This document shows, in pieces, positions 25,384 to 35,590 of a stretch of 44,453 nucleotides of DNA; the stretch's first letter is position 1; the number at the start of each line of letters is the position of its first letter. The position numbers and the translations under genes are program-made. The stretch is from Chthoniobacterales bacterium. Lineage in GTDB: Bacteria > Verrucomicrobiota > Verrucomicrobiia > Chthoniobacterales > UBA10450. Where the stretch lies: contig JACDGM010000029.1 in NCBI GenBank assembly GCA_013815325.1, positions 1 to 44,453 on the forward strand, written 5' to 3'. The notes beneath the pieces were generated by a model. That model had not been told where the DNA came from and did not search any database. It saw only the letters and a list, made by a program, of their open reading frames with translations.

Positions 25384-25824
25384 TTAGGCAAAGCCCTGGC
25401 GAGTCCGCGTGTCCAGGTTCAGTCCCCGTTCGCTGGCGGGCGCGGCTTCGTCGCTCAGCATTTCTTCGACGTAATTCACCAGATCGGAAAGCTGAAAGGG
25501 CTTCGCGATAAAGCTGTAGCCCCCAAGAAATCCGAGCGAACCGATCTCTCCGTTGGCCGCCAGACTGCTGACAAAGACGATCGGCACGTCTTGCAACGCG
25601 GGGTCAGCTTGGAGTTGCTGCGCGACCGCGCGCCCGTCGAGTTCCGGCATCATCACGTCGAGCAGGATCAAATCCGGTTGGAAATGGCGCGCCGCGTGCA
25701 GCGCGCGGAGGCTGCGATTTTCTTCCTTGATCACATAGCGGCCGGTCGCTTCGAGCGCCTGCCTAACCATCGCGGTGAGACGCGGTTCGTCGTCGATCAG
25801 GAGGATGCGTCTTTGGAAATACAT
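25384..25824 (-). CDS. Single-domain response regulator (CheY-like receiver)
   Basis: 146 residues from ATG 25824. Receiver features: [16 protein letters not shown] (acidic pocket DDE, about residue 11), [15 protein letters not shown] (phospho-Asp about 54), FVSS (conserved Ser/Thr) and [12 protein letters not shown] (conserved Lys about 111). No output domain follows; the C-terminal tail ([17 protein letters not shown]) is short. No histidine kinase is nearby, so partner and output are unknown. The stop TAA is supplied by a copy of the dispersed motif (25381-25389), 46 bp upstream of asnS. Confidence 0.88.
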   Translation of the reverse strand: MYFQRRILLIDDEPRLTAMVRQALEATGRYVIKEENRSLRALHAARHFQPDLILLDVMMPELDGRAVAQQLQADPALQDVPIVFVSSLAANGEIGSLGFLGGYSFIAKPFQLSDLVNYVEEMLSDEAAPASERGLNLDTRTRQGFA

Positions 25825-26059
25825 GGGCCCGGTTCGCTATGGAAATTATAGCAACCGCTATGCCACGACGTTTCGCCCGCCTCGCCGTAGGACGGCCGTC
25901 CCGGCCGCTCGGCAGAAGACGAACTTCCTGGGCCGATTCCCATGCGCAGTCTGCCGCCGTCCGGGGCGAACAGGCCGCGGCTACACCAAGCCGCCGCCGC
26001 ACCGGGCAAGTCGCGCCTTTTTAATCCCTCTTCCTATGCTTAATTGCCCTCTTGCTCTT

Positions 26060-26386
26060 ATGCCGAACCAAGTGAAGAAGGCGGCCGCTCCGCAGGCAAA
26101 CTTTGAGCAAGCCATGTCACGGCTCGAAGAGATTGTGGAAAAAATGGAATCCGGCGATCTGGCGCTCGAAGATCTAATCGTGCGCTACGAGGAGGGGATG
26201 CAGCTGGTCAAGGTTTGCCAGGAACGGCTCGCCTCCGCGGAGGAGCGCATCGAAATGATCACACGCAACAGCGCCGGGAAACCGGTTGTAAAAGAATTTG
26301 AAGCCGCTGCCGCCGCGCCTGTGCCCATGCCCGCGCCCCCGGCCAGCAAAGGAGAACCCAAAAATGTCGACGTCAGCCTCTTCTAA
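26060..26386 (+). CDS. xseB: Exodeoxyribonuclease VII small subunit
   Basis: 108 residues from ATG 26060; an ATG at 26036 is also possible and neither has a clear Shine-Dalgarno. NFEQAMSRLEEIVEKMESGD and LALEDLIVRYEEGMQLVKVC, then ERLASAEERIEMI, are the signature of XseB, a short coiled-coil protein that associates with XseA to degrade single-stranded DNA. A longer than usual Ala/Pro-rich tail (AAAAAPVPMPAPPASK) follows. The large subunit gene is not in the window. It overlaps dxs by 23 bp; xseB-dxs pairing is common in bacteria. Confidence 0.9.
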   Translation: MPNQVKKAAAPQANFEQAMSRLEEIVEKMESGDLALEDLIVRYEEGMQLVKVCQERLASAEERIEMITRNSAGKPVVKEFEAAAAAPVPMPAPPASKGEPKNVDVSLF

Positions 26387-28298
26387 AACCCCTAACGAAA
26401 CCGGAGCAAAGTTGCTCGTCGGCATCCATTCGCCCGCCGACATAAAGGCCCTCCCGGAGGACGACCTCCCGCAGCTCGCGCAGGAAGTGCGCGATGAATT
26501 GATCAAAGTCCTCTCGCAAACGGGCGGCCACCTCGGGCCAAATCTGGGCGTCGTCGAGCTCACGATTGCGCTTCATCGCGTCTTCACCACACCGAAGGAC
26601 AAGCTGGTCTTCGACGTCAGCCACCAAGGCTACGTGCACAAGATGTTCACCGGCCGCCTCGACCGCATCCACACGATGCGGCAATACCAGGGCCTCAACG
26701 GATTTCTCCTGCGCACCGAAAGCGAGCACGACGCCTATGGCGCGGGGCACGCGGGCACGGCACTCTCCGCCGGGCTCGGCATGGCGGTCGGGCGCGACTT
26801 GTTAGGCGCGGATGCCAACGTCGTTGTGGTCGCGGGCGATGCGGCGCTCACTTGCGGGATTAGCTACGAGGCGTTGAACAACGTCAAGGCGCAGACAAAG
26901 CGCTTCATCGTGGTGCTCAACGACAACGAGTGGTCGATCGCCAAAAACGTCGGCGCGATCGCGGCCTATCTGAACAACATCGTCACCAATCCAACCTACG
27001 CACACCTGCACGAAAAGGCCGGCCGTTTTATCAAAGCAATCGCCGGCCGGGGCATCCTCCATCTCGCGCACAAGGTCGAGGAAGGGTTCAAAAATCTCCT
27101 CGTCCCCAGTGTTATTTTTGAGGAGCTCGGTCTGCGTTACTACGGCCCGATCGATGGCCATGATATCCCGCTGCTCACGCGCACGTTCGAATTCCTGAAG
27201 CGGCAGGACGAGCCGGTCCTGCTCCACATCCTCACGAAAAAAGGAAAAGGCTATGAGCCGGCCATCGCCAAACCGGACAAGTTTCACGGGCTCGGGAAAT
27301 TCACGGCCGAGACCGGCGAAACCGTCGCGGCGACCACTCCGACCTATTCGGAGATTCTCGGGAAGACGTTAGGCAAATTTGCCGACACCAACCGCAAGAT
27401 TGTCGCCATCACCGGCGCGATGCCGAGCGGCACCGGTCTCGGTTTTTTCCAGGCGCAACATCCCGACCGCTATTACGACGTCGGCATTGCGGAAGAACAC
27501 GCTGCGCTCTTCGCCTGCGGCCTCGCCACTCAAGGACTCAAGCCGTTCTTAACGATTTATTCCACCTTCATGCAGCGCGCCTATGACATGATCATTCACG
27601 ACATCGCGCTGCAGAATCTTAACGTCGCACTTTGCATGGACCGCGCCGGCTTGAGCGGCGACGACGGTCCCACGCATCATGGTCTTTTCGATATCGGCTA
27701 CCTTCGTCCGGTGCCCAACATCATCCACATGCAGCCGAAGGATGAGGACGAATTCGTGGACATGCTTTGGACGATGGCGAACCATCATTCCGGCCCGATC
27801 GCGATTCGTTATCCCCGCGGCGCGGGGACCGGCGCGAAACCGAAGGCGACACCGAAGCTGCTCGAAATCGGCAAGGCCGAAGTGGTGCAGCACGGCAAGG
27901 ACGTCGCCATCTTTGGCCTCGGCAACATGTTCGAGATGGCGCAGGAAGCCGCGCAAAAACTGGAGGCGCAAGGCATTTCCGTGGCGCTGATCAATCCGCG
28001 CTGGATCAAGCCGCTCGATACCGGCACCATGGAGTTTTTCGCGCGCAGCGTGCAGGTGCTTTGCACACTGGAAGATCACGTTCTGCACAACGGTTTCGGC
28101 TGCGGGGTGATGGAACATCTCGCAACGCAGCGCATCAGCACCCCGGTCGTGCGGATCGGATGGCCCGATCAATTTATCGAGCACGGCACCATCCCGATCC
28201 TGCGCGAGAAACACGGCCTAACGAGCGACGCGCTGGTGGAAAAGGTCCTGCCGCTGCTGAAAAAGCCCTCGGCCGGAGTGCGTCCCAGCGCTGCTTAA
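26364..28298 (+). CDS. dxs: 1-deoxy-D-xylulose-5-phosphate synthase
   Basis: 644 residues from ATG 26364, preceded by a good Shine-Dalgarno (AAAGGAGAA at 26348-26356) inside the xseB tail; the frame open from 26298 is an extension. Thiamine diphosphate enzyme: GHLGPNLGVVELTIALH (about residue 53), DVSHQGYVHKMFTGR, the ThDP/Mg motif GDAALTCGISYEALNN (usually GDGAMTAGMAFEA, so slightly divergent), then the transketolase-like part with DVGIAEEHAALFACGLA, DRAGLSGDDGPTHHGLFD and IRYPRGAG. Reaction: pyruvate + glyceraldehyde 3-phosphate to DXP + CO2, the first step of the MEP isoprenoid pathway. Confidence 0.94.
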   Translation: MSTSASSKTPNETGAKLLVGIHSPADIKALPEDDLPQLAQEVRDELIKVLSQTGGHLGPNLGVVELTIALHRVFTTPKDKLVFDVSHQGYVHKMFTGRLDRIHTMRQYQGLNGFLLRTESEHDAYGAGHAGTALSAGLGMAVGRDLLGADANVVVVAGDAALTCGISYEALNNVKAQTKRFIVVLNDNEWSIAKNVGAIAAYLNNIVTNPTYAHLHEKAGRFIKAIAGRGILHLAHKVEEGFKNLLVPSVIFEELGLRYYGPIDGHDIPLLTRTFEFLKRQDEPVLLHILTKKGKGYEPAIAKPDKFHGLGKFTAETGETVAATTPTYSEILGKTLGKFADTNRKIVAITGAMPSGTGLGFFQAQHPDRYYDVGIAEEHAALFACGLATQGLKPFLTIYSTFMQRAYDMIIHDIALQNLNVALCMDRAGLSGDDGPTHHGLFDIGYLRPVPNIIHMQPKDEDEFVDMLWTMANHHSGPIAIRYPRGAGTGAKPKATPKLLEIGKAEVVQHGKDVAIFGLGNMFEMAQEAAQKLEAQGISVALINPRWIKPLDTGTMEFFARSVQVLCTLEDHVLHNGFGCGVMEHLATQRISTPVVRIGWPDQFIEHGTIPILREKHGLTSDALVEKVLPLLKKPSAGVRPSAA

Positions 28299-28354
28299 TT
28301 CGAGCTAAGGTCGAAGTTAGCAGTAACTGCCTCGAGGGGATTGTTCCCCCGCTT

Positions 28355-28600
28355 TCAGTTGCGCGACCGTTTCGGCGAACGAGCCAGAGGAGCTGTTTCC
28401 CATTCTTCTAGCGCTCCACGCTCCTCTTTATTTTCGGCGAGCAAAAGGCGGTAAGTTTCTGCCGCCGCGCGCAGTTTGCGCTGGCGAAGATCGGGTCGCA
28501 GGCTTTCCCGAACGAATGAGGAGAGGCTTTGCCGCGGCGATTTTAGTTTCGCAATCTCTCGCAGTAAGGCCGCATCTATCTTTACGGTCGTAACCGCCAT
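28355..28600 (-). CDS. Small ribbon-helix-helix-like protein (orphan antitoxin-like)
   Basis: 81 residues from ATG 28600. MAVTTVKIDAALLREIAKLK then SLSSFVRESLR resembles the beta-strand and two helices of RHH DNA-binding proteins, followed by a charged tail (RLLLAENKEERGALEEWETA) like the toxin-binding region of antitoxins. No toxin gene is visible on either side: dxs ends 56 bp away convergently and the ABC ATPase is divergent. Antitoxin function is therefore only a guess; a free-standing regulator is equally possible. Confidence 0.62.
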   Translation of the reverse strand: MAVTTVKIDAALLREIAKLKSPRQSLSSFVRESLRPDLRQRKLRAAAETYRLLLAENKEERGALEEWETAPLARSPKRSRN

Positions 28601-28711
28601 GCCAATTGAGTAGCAACCCGACAGCCGCCGGTCAACTTCCGGTAAAAAACGGGTTTCCAGCCTGTTCCGTAGCCGGACAAGACAGCCACGAGGGCTGTGT
28701 TACGATTCGAC

Positions 28712-29713
28712 ATGAGTGCCATCGAAGCCTCCGGCCTCACCAAAGTTTACCGCACCTACCGAAAGGAGAGCGGTCTCTGGGCTTCGGTCAAAGGACTCGT
28801 TAGGCGGCGTCACGAGGAAACGCGCGCCGCGGATAACATCTCCTTCACGATTGAGGAAGGCGAGCTCGTCGGCTTCCTCGGTCCCAACGGCGCGGGCAAA
28901 ACCACCGTCCTGAAAATGCTCTCCGGCCTGCTCAATCCCACCTCGGGTCAGGCGCGGGTCCTCGGCTTTGTGCCGTGGGAGCGACGCGACGAGATGAAGC
29001 GGCAGTTCAGTCTCCTCATGGGCCAGAAGAACGCCCTCTGGTGGGACCTCCCGGCGCAGGAATCGCTCGAGCTCAACCGCGCCATTTACGGAATCGACCG
29101 CGAGCGTTTCAAAAAAGTTGTTGGCGGCTTGAGCGAGCTGCTCGAGGTGCAGGATAAGATGAACGTGATGGTGCGGGAGCTGTCGTTAGGCGAACGCATG
29201 AAGATGGAATTGATCTCCGCCCTCATCCACGAGCCGCGCGTTCTTTTTCTCGACGAGCCGACGATCGGCCTCGATGTCGTGAGCCAAAAGCGGGTCCGCG
29301 AATTCCTCCGGCTTTACAACTCCGAGCACCGCATCGTCACCATGCTGACGAGTCATTACATGCAGGACATCGAAGAACTTTGCGAACGCGTCATTGTGAT
29401 CGATCACGGCAGGATTTTTTTTGACGGTCCGCTGAGCGACATCATCGACCGTTTTTCCGGCCATAAAGTCATCAGCCTAACGTTCGATGAAGAACAGGAG
29501 CGTGACTTTACCGCTTTTGGCGAAGTCGTCGAGCAGACGCCGCTCAGCGTGCAGTTGAAAGTGCCGCGCGCGAAAGTGACCGATGTTGCCCGGCAGCTTT
29601 TAAGCGCCTGCTCGGTCTCGGATATCAACGTCCAGGAATTGCCGGTCGAGGATGTCATTCGGCAGCTTTTCGGCGAACGCAGCGCGGCAACGCGCAATAC
29701 GTCGATAGGCTAG
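28712..29713 (+). CDS. ABC transporter ATP-binding protein (ABC-2 exporter type)
   Basis: 333 residues from ATG 28712. Walker A FLGPNGAGKTTVLKML (about residue 57), Q-loop region LLMGQKNALWWDLP, signature ELSLGERMKMELISALIHEP, Walker B VLFLDEPTIGLD and the switch His in LTSHYMQDIEEL are all present. The C-terminal ~90 residues are the extra domain seen in DrrA-like exporters. Known members pair with two ABC-2 permeases, but the next gene is convergent and no permease lies in the window, so the partner must be elsewhere or lost. Substrate unknown. Confidence 0.88.
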   Translation: MSAIEASGLTKVYRTYRKESGLWASVKGLVRRRHEETRAADNISFTIEEGELVGFLGPNGAGKTTVLKMLSGLLNPTSGQARVLGFVPWERRDEMKRQFSLLMGQKNALWWDLPAQESLELNRAIYGIDRERFKKVVGGLSELLEVQDKMNVMVRELSLGERMKMELISALIHEPRVLFLDEPTIGLDVVSQKRVREFLRLYNSEHRIVTMLTSHYMQDIEELCERVIVIDHGRIFFDGPLSDIIDRFSGHKVISLTFDEEQERDFTAFGEVVEQTPLSVQLKVPRAKVTDVARQLLSACSVSDINVQELPVEDVIRQLFGERSAATRNTSIG

Positions 29714-29982
29714 ACCCAGGCTCGCGCCATGGACTCGCGCAGTTCGTGCACGTAGCCGGGGTTCAGTTCGAAAGCAGTCTCCGGCATCTGGGCGGCGGTC
29801 GTCTGCTCGCGGTACGGCCTGCTCTCGACGTAGCCGGCACCGAGCAACGCGTTGAGCACGTCAGTCAGGTCATCCGGCGGCATCTGGGTATGCTCGAGCA
29901 GCTCGGCGCCGGAGGCCCCTTCGGCGAATCCTATCGCTTTCAAAACGGCCCGCTCGCGGCCGCTGAGTTTGATTCGACGCAT
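29710..29982 (-). CDS. Small winged-helix-like protein of unknown function
   Basis: 90 residues from ATG 29982; a GTG at 30000 would add six residues. IKLSGRERAVLKAIGFAEGA then ELLEHTQMPPDDLTDVLNAL and GAGYVESRPYRE fit a winged-helix fold of the kind used for effector or DNA binding (helix, helix, wing). It overlaps the end of the ABC gene tail-to-tail and is divergent from the Mrp gene, so it could regulate either; that is inference. Confidence 0.6.
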   Translation of the reverse strand: MRRIKLSGRERAVLKAIGFAEGASGAELLEHTQMPPDDLTDVLNALLGAGYVESRPYREQTTAAQMPETAFELNPGYVHELRESMARAWV

Positions 29983-30057
29983 ACTCTCTCGAACCAGCAC
30001 GTCGCATACCGCCCTCCTTCTTTACTCCGGGGGAGCGCTTGGTAAACTGCCGGCCCC

Positions 30058-31104
30058 ATGCCGCTCTCGGAAGACAACGTGAAAGACGCGCTCAAATCGG
30101 TGAAATATCCGGGCTTCAGTCGCGACATCGTTTCCTTCGGTTTGCTCAAAGGAATCGATCTCGGCGGTGGCGACCTGGTCGTGCAGCTGGCGCTTGCCAC
30201 AAACGACCCGGTCATTCCGCAGACGATCAAAAACGAATCCGAGGCAGCGCTCCGCCATCTTGAGGGCGTGCGCAGTGCAAAGGTGCGAATCGACATTCAA
30301 GCGCCGCCCGCCGGCAGCGGCAGCGCGGGTGTCGGCGCGACGAAAATCAGCGGCATCAAGCACGTCATCGCGATCGCCAGCGGCAAGGGCGGCGTCGGCA
30401 AATCGACCGTGGCGGCGAACCTCGCGGTCGCACTTGAGCAAACGAAGGCGGCTGTCGGTTTATGCGATTGCGACATTTACGGGCCGAGCATTTCGCTCAT
30501 GTTCGGCACCCGCGACCGGCCGATGGCGACGGAAGACAATCGCATCATCCCGATCGAGCAATATGGCCTGCGCCTCATGTCGATGGGTTTTCTTCTCGAC
30601 GACGCGTCGCCCGCGATTTTGCGCGGGCCGATGGTGACGCGCTACACCCAGCAATTTCTCCGGCAAGTCGAATGGGGCACGCTCGATTACCTCGTGCTCG
30701 ATCTGCCGCCGGGCACCGGCGACATCCAGCTCACCATCGTGCAGACGGTCGCGCTCTCCGGCGTGATCATCGTGACCACGCCGCAGGAAGTGGCGCTGAT
30801 CGATGCGCGCAAAGCCTCCACCATGTTTGAAAAGGTCAACGTGCCGGTGCTCGGCCTGATCGAAAATATGAGCTACTTCCTGTCACCCTCGGATGGGCAG
30901 CGCTACGACATTTTCGGCAGCGGCGGCGGCGAGCGTGAAGCGAGACGGATCCGCGTGCCATTGTTAGGCCAGATCCCGATCGACATCGCCACCCGTGAAG
31001 CGGGCGATCGCGGAATGCCCGTGACGGCGGAAGCGAAGGACTCCGCGGTCGGCGCGGAGTTTATGAAAATCGCCCGCCGTTTGCGTGAACTTTTACCAAC
31101 TTGA
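30058..31104 (+). CDS. mrp: Mrp/NBP35-type P-loop ATPase (Fe-S carrier family), without CxxC
   Basis: 348 residues. N-terminal ~90 residues are the MIP18/DUF59-type domain (VKDALKSVKYPGFSRDIVSF). The ATPase part has the deviant Walker A IASGKGGVGKSTVAANLAVA (about residue 108), CDCDIYGPSISLMFG, and DYLVLDLPPGTGDIQLT. Known: Mrp/ApbC proteins bind and transfer Fe-S clusters and usually carry CxxC just after ENMSYF. Here the stretch is ENMSYFLSPSDGQRYDIFGS with no cysteines, so the canonical cluster ligands are absent. The family assignment is firm; the Fe-S role is doubtful. Confidence 0.9.
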   Translation: MPLSEDNVKDALKSVKYPGFSRDIVSFGLLKGIDLGGGDLVVQLALATNDPVIPQTIKNESEAALRHLEGVRSAKVRIDIQAPPAGSGSAGVGATKISGIKHVIAIASGKGGVGKSTVAANLAVALEQTKAAVGLCDCDIYGPSISLMFGTRDRPMATEDNRIIPIEQYGLRLMSMGFLLDDASPAILRGPMVTRYTQQFLRQVEWGTLDYLVLDLPPGTGDIQLTIVQTVALSGVIIVTTPQEVALIDARKASTMFEKVNVPVLGLIENMSYFLSPSDGQRYDIFGSGGGEREARRIRVPLLGQIPIDIATREAGDRGMPVTAEAKDSAVGAEFMKIARRLRELLPT

Positions 31105-31200
31105 GCTTGCCAGCACAGCCGAGGATTACTAAATAAAAGCGGCCTTGGTTCGTCTCATGCTTAAGGAGAAAGACAACAATCGTTTGATTGATTTCGTTCT

Positions 31201-31446
31201 ATGAAAGATTCGGCTGAGGGGAGCGCTGCCGAGGAGGCCAACTCCCAATTCCTCAAAAACTCCGTGCTCTACAAAGAGTTCCTGGCGGAGCGCGAAGAGG
31301 TTTTGAAACACAAGTGGATCGAGAGCGAGAAGGCCGGGGCCGATATTGGCTTTGAAAAAGCTTTGCTCGACTGGATCGTGAAACATCGCTCTAATTGGCG
31401 CGAACGTAGAATGCGCGAAGCGCGGCTGGCGAAGGTGCCTGCCTGA
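31201..31446 (+). CDS. Small conserved-looking protein of unknown function
   Basis: 81 residues from ATG 31201. It is charged and helical ([20 protein letters not shown], then [20 protein letters not shown]), with no signal peptide. I recognise the style of the C-terminal Trp/His/Arg-rich motif but cannot assign a family. It sits 46 bp before pyrR and could be co-transcribed with it. Confidence 0.55.
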   Translation: MKDSAEGSAAEEANSQFLKNSVLYKEFLAEREEVLKHKWIESEKAGADIGFEKALLDWIVKHRSNWRERRMREARLAKVPA

Positions 31447-31492
31447 ATTTCGCGAGCTTCCTTTAAAGCGATCCCGCGAGGTCGCGAAGGAA

Positions 31493-32083
31493 ATGAAAAA
31501 AGACCAGCCGCCTAACGAAACCCGTTCTGTCCGCATCTTCGATGCGGAAGCGTTGCGCCGCGCGTTGCGGCGAATCGCGCACGAAATCATCGAGCGCAAT
31601 CGCCACCTCGACGGCCTCGTCCTAGCCGGCATCCCGGCGCGCGGCGTCGCCCTCGCCCAACGCCTCGCCGCCGACATCGAAGCGATCGAAAAAGTGCGTG
31701 TCGCCACCGGCGTGATCGATGTCTCGATGCACCGCGACGATCTGCGCCAACGCGCGACTCTGCCGGTCGTTAGGGCATCGGAGCTGCCCTTGCCCCTGGG
31801 CGAACGGACCGTCGTCATTGTCGACGACGTTCTCTTCACCGGCCGCACCTGCCGCGCGGCCCTCGACGCGATCGGCTCGTTCGGCCGGCCCGCCTCCATT
31901 CAATTCGCTGTCCTGATCGATCGCGGCCATCGCGAGCTCCCGATCCGGCCCGATTACGTCGGAAAAAATTTGCCGACCTCGCGAATTGAACGCGTCCGCG
32001 TCCGCCTGCAAGAAACCGACCGAGAACCCGACGCCGTCTGGCTGGAGAAAAGCGATGAAACACCCCAAGCATTGTCATCCTGA
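31493..32083 (+). CDS. pyrR: PyrR-type uracil phosphoribosyltransferase/regulator
   Basis: 196 residues; AAGGAA lies just before the [20 protein letters not shown] and [14 protein letters not shown] open the fold, and [20 protein letters not shown] (about residue 104) is the PRPP-binding motif. [20 protein letters not shown] is characteristic of PyrR. Known: bifunctional RNA-binding regulator and UPRTase of the pyrimidine operon. No classic attenuator hairpin set is evident upstream. The last codons and the TGA stop lie inside a palindromic repeat (32070-32181), so the extreme C-terminus (ALSS) derives from that element. Confidence 0.9.
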   Translation: MKKDQPPNETRSVRIFDAEALRRALRRIAHEIIERNRHLDGLVLAGIPARGVALAQRLAADIEAIEKVRVATGVIDVSMHRDDLRQRATLPVVRASELPLPLGERTVVIVDDVLFTGRTCRAALDAIGSFGRPASIQFAVLIDRGHRELPIRPDYVGKNLPTSRIERVRVRLQETDREPDAVWLEKSDETPQALSS

Positions 32084-32181
32084 GCGGAGCGAAGGACCTC
32101 ACGAGCAACCGGAATGGCTGCGAGGCGAGTGCGAGCCAGGAGTAATCCGCGAGGTCCATCGCTACGCTCAGGATGACAATG
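32070..32181. repeat. 112-bp MITE-like element with 17-bp perfect inverted ends
   Basis: CATTGTCATCCTGAGCG (32070-32086) and CGCTCAGGATGACAATG (32165-32181) are perfect inverted repeats; inner GGACCTC/GAGGTCC extend the palindrome. It lies between pyrR and pyrB, supplies the pyrR stop codon and would form a long RNA hairpin within the operon transcript. I recognise similar TGTCATCCTGAGCG repeats as dispersed elements in environmental bacteria; mobility is inferred. Confidence 0.85.
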
Positions 32182-32212
32182 CCCGCGATGGCGCTCCCTT
32201 CGCTAATAAATC

Positions 32213-33145
32213 ATGACTGTACACTGGACCCGCAAAGATCTGCTCGGCCTGCGCGAGTTGTCCGCGGAAGAAATTACGCTCGTCCTTGAGACCGCCGACG
32301 CCTTTAAACAAGTCGGAACCCGCGAGGTCAAAAAAGTTCCGGCACTCCAGGGCAAGACGCTCATCAACCTCTTCATCGAGCCGAGCACGCGCACCCGCAC
32401 TTCCTTCGAGCTCGCCGCCAAACGCCTCAGCGCCGACATCGTCAACATCACCGCGGCGGCCTCCAGCCTAACGAAAGGTGAAACACTCAAGGACACGGCC
32501 AAAGTGCTCGAGGCCAATCACGCCGATCTCATCGTCCTGCGCCACAGCTCCGCCGGCGCGGCGCAATTCCTCTCCACCCGCGTGCGCGCGAGCGTGATTA
32601 ACGCGGGCGACGGCGCGCACGAACATCCGACGCAGGGACTGCTCGACCTCTACACCATTCGCGAAAAGAAAGGCGCGGTCGCTGGGCTCCACGTCGCGAT
32701 CATCGGCGACATCCTTTTCAGCCGGGTCGCGCGCTCGAATATTTTCGCGCTTCTGAAAATGGGCGCCCGGGTCACGCTGGTGGGGCCGAGCACACTGGTG
32801 CCGCGTGAATTCGAACAGCTCGGCGCAAAGATCTCGCACCAGCTCGACGAGGTTTTGCCGAGCGCCGACGTCGTCAATCTCCTGCGCATCCAGCACGAAC
32901 GGCAGCGCAAAGAATATTTTCCCGGCCTCGGCGAGTACATCCGTTTTTTTGGCCTAACGAAAAGCCGCGCGAAACTCCTGAAACCCGATTGTCTCATCAT
33001 GCATCCTGGGCCGATCAATCGCGGCGTCGAGATCGACAGCGACCTGGCCGACGGCCCGCAAAGCGTCATTTTCGATCAAGTGACCAACGGCCTCGCCATC
33101 CGCATGGCTGTGCTCTACCTCTGCGGAGGAATTGTCACGCGATGA
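32213..33145 (+). CDS. pyrB: Aspartate carbamoyltransferase catalytic subunit
   Basis: 310 residues from ATG 32213. Carbamoyl phosphate site [20 protein letters not shown] (about residue 46), [14 protein letters not shown], the RHSSAGAA loop, [20 protein letters not shown] (about 133) and [12 protein letters not shown] (about 263) are all intact. Reaction: carbamoyl phosphate + aspartate to carbamoylaspartate, the committed pyrimidine step. No pyrI gene follows; pyrC starts in the stop codon (ATGA), as in operons encoding ATCase/DHOase pairs. Confidence 0.95.
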   Translation: MTVHWTRKDLLGLRELSAEEITLVLETADAFKQVGTREVKKVPALQGKTLINLFIEPSTRTRTSFELAAKRLSADIVNITAAASSLTKGETLKDTAKVLEANHADLIVLRHSSAGAAQFLSTRVRASVINAGDGAHEHPTQGLLDLYTIREKKGAVAGLHVAIIGDILFSRVARSNIFALLKMGARVTLVGPSTLVPREFEQLGAKISHQLDEVLPSADVVNLLRIQHERQRKEYFPGLGEYIRFFGLTKSRAKLLKPDCLIMHPGPINRGVEIDSDLADGPQSVIFDQVTNGLAIRMAVLYLCGGIVTR

Positions 33146-34416
33146 CGACGCTCATTCGTAACGGTCGCATCATTGATCCGGTGAACGGACGCGATGAAAT
33201 CGCCGACCTGCTCATCGTCGATGGCCGGATCGCGCCGCTCGATCAACGATCAACCATCAACCACCAACTCGATGAAATTGACGCAGCCAATCTCATCGTC
33301 TCGCCCGGCCTGATCGATATCCACGTTCATCTTCGCGAGCCGGGTTTTGGTTGGAAGGAAACGATCGGGTCGGGAGCGCGCGCGGCGGCGGCGGGCGGAT
33401 TCACAACTGTCGTTTGCATGCCCAACACGTCGCCGGTGGCCGACAGTCCGAGCACAATCGCGTGGATTAAAGACCGCGCCGCGGAAGTCGCCGGCATTCA
33501 TGTTCTGCCGGCGGGGGCGATTTCGAAAAACCTCGCGGGCGAAGAGCTCGCACCGATCGGATCCCTCGCGCAGGCCGGCGTGGTGGCGATCACCGACGAC
33601 GGGCATTGCATTCAGAATAACGAGCTGATGCGACGCGCGGTCGAGTACGCACGGATGTTCGATCTGCCGGTGCTCGATCATTGCCAGGATTACAACCTCG
33701 TCGGCAACGGCGTCGCACACGAAGGCTACTGGAGCACGCTTCTCGGGTTACCGGGCTGGCCGGGCGCGGGCGAGGAAGCGATCGTCGCGCGCAACATCCT
33801 CCTCGCGGAATTGTGCGATCATCGAATTCATTGCCAGCACATCAGCGCGGCAGGAAGCGTGCGGCTCTTGCGCGAGGCGCGCGCGCGCGGGCTGAAAATC
33901 AGCGGCGAAGTTTGCCCACATCACATCGCTCTCACAGATGCAGCGATCGAAAACTTCGACACCGATTACAAGATGAATCCGCCCTTGCGGACGCAACGCG
34001 ACGTTGACGCGCTTCTCGAAGGCATCGCTGACGGCACGCTCGATATCCTAGCGAGTGACCACGCACCACACGCCAAGTTCGAGAAGGAAGTGGAGTTCGA
34101 CGCAGCGCCTTTTGGAATTGTCGGACTGGAAACCGAGCTCGGCTTATTTCTCGATCTGCTCGTGCATCGTCACAAAACGGTCGACCTGCCGCGGCTGATT
34201 GCGCTTTTCACGGTCAATCCCGCGCGATTGTTAGGCTTGGAGAGCGGCACGCTCTCGTTAGGCGCGCCCGCCGATATCACGCTGATCGATCCTGCTCTCG
34301 AGTGGACGGTGGACGTCGGCACTTTCGCCTCCGCCTCGAGGAACACGCCCTTCGATAGTTGGAGGCTCAAAGGTCGCGCCGTGCGCACGATCGTAGGCGG
34401 AAAAACGGTGTGGGCC

Positions 34417-34422
<6 letters not shown>
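33142..34422 (+). CDS. pyrC: Dihydroorotase (class I type)
   Basis: 426 residues from ATG 33142, overlapping the pyrB stop. Metal ligands: [10 protein letters not shown] (HxH, about residue 59), [18 protein letters not shown], and the catalytic Asp in [14 protein letters not shown] (about 304). [16 protein letters not shown] is diagnostic. Reaction: reversible cyclisation of carbamoylaspartate to dihydroorotate. All histidines expected of an active enzyme are present, so it is not the inactive pseudo-DHOase. The TAG stop lies in the arm of the palindrome at 34417-34448. Confidence 0.94.

Positions 34423-35576
<1,154 letters not shown>

Positions 35577-35590
<14 letters not shown>

Noticed and set aside
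31447-31492. Possible PyrR attenuator upstream of pyrR
   Set aside because: Only a TTCGCGA/TCGCGAA inverted repeat is present; no anti-terminator/terminator pair or U-run can be drawn.
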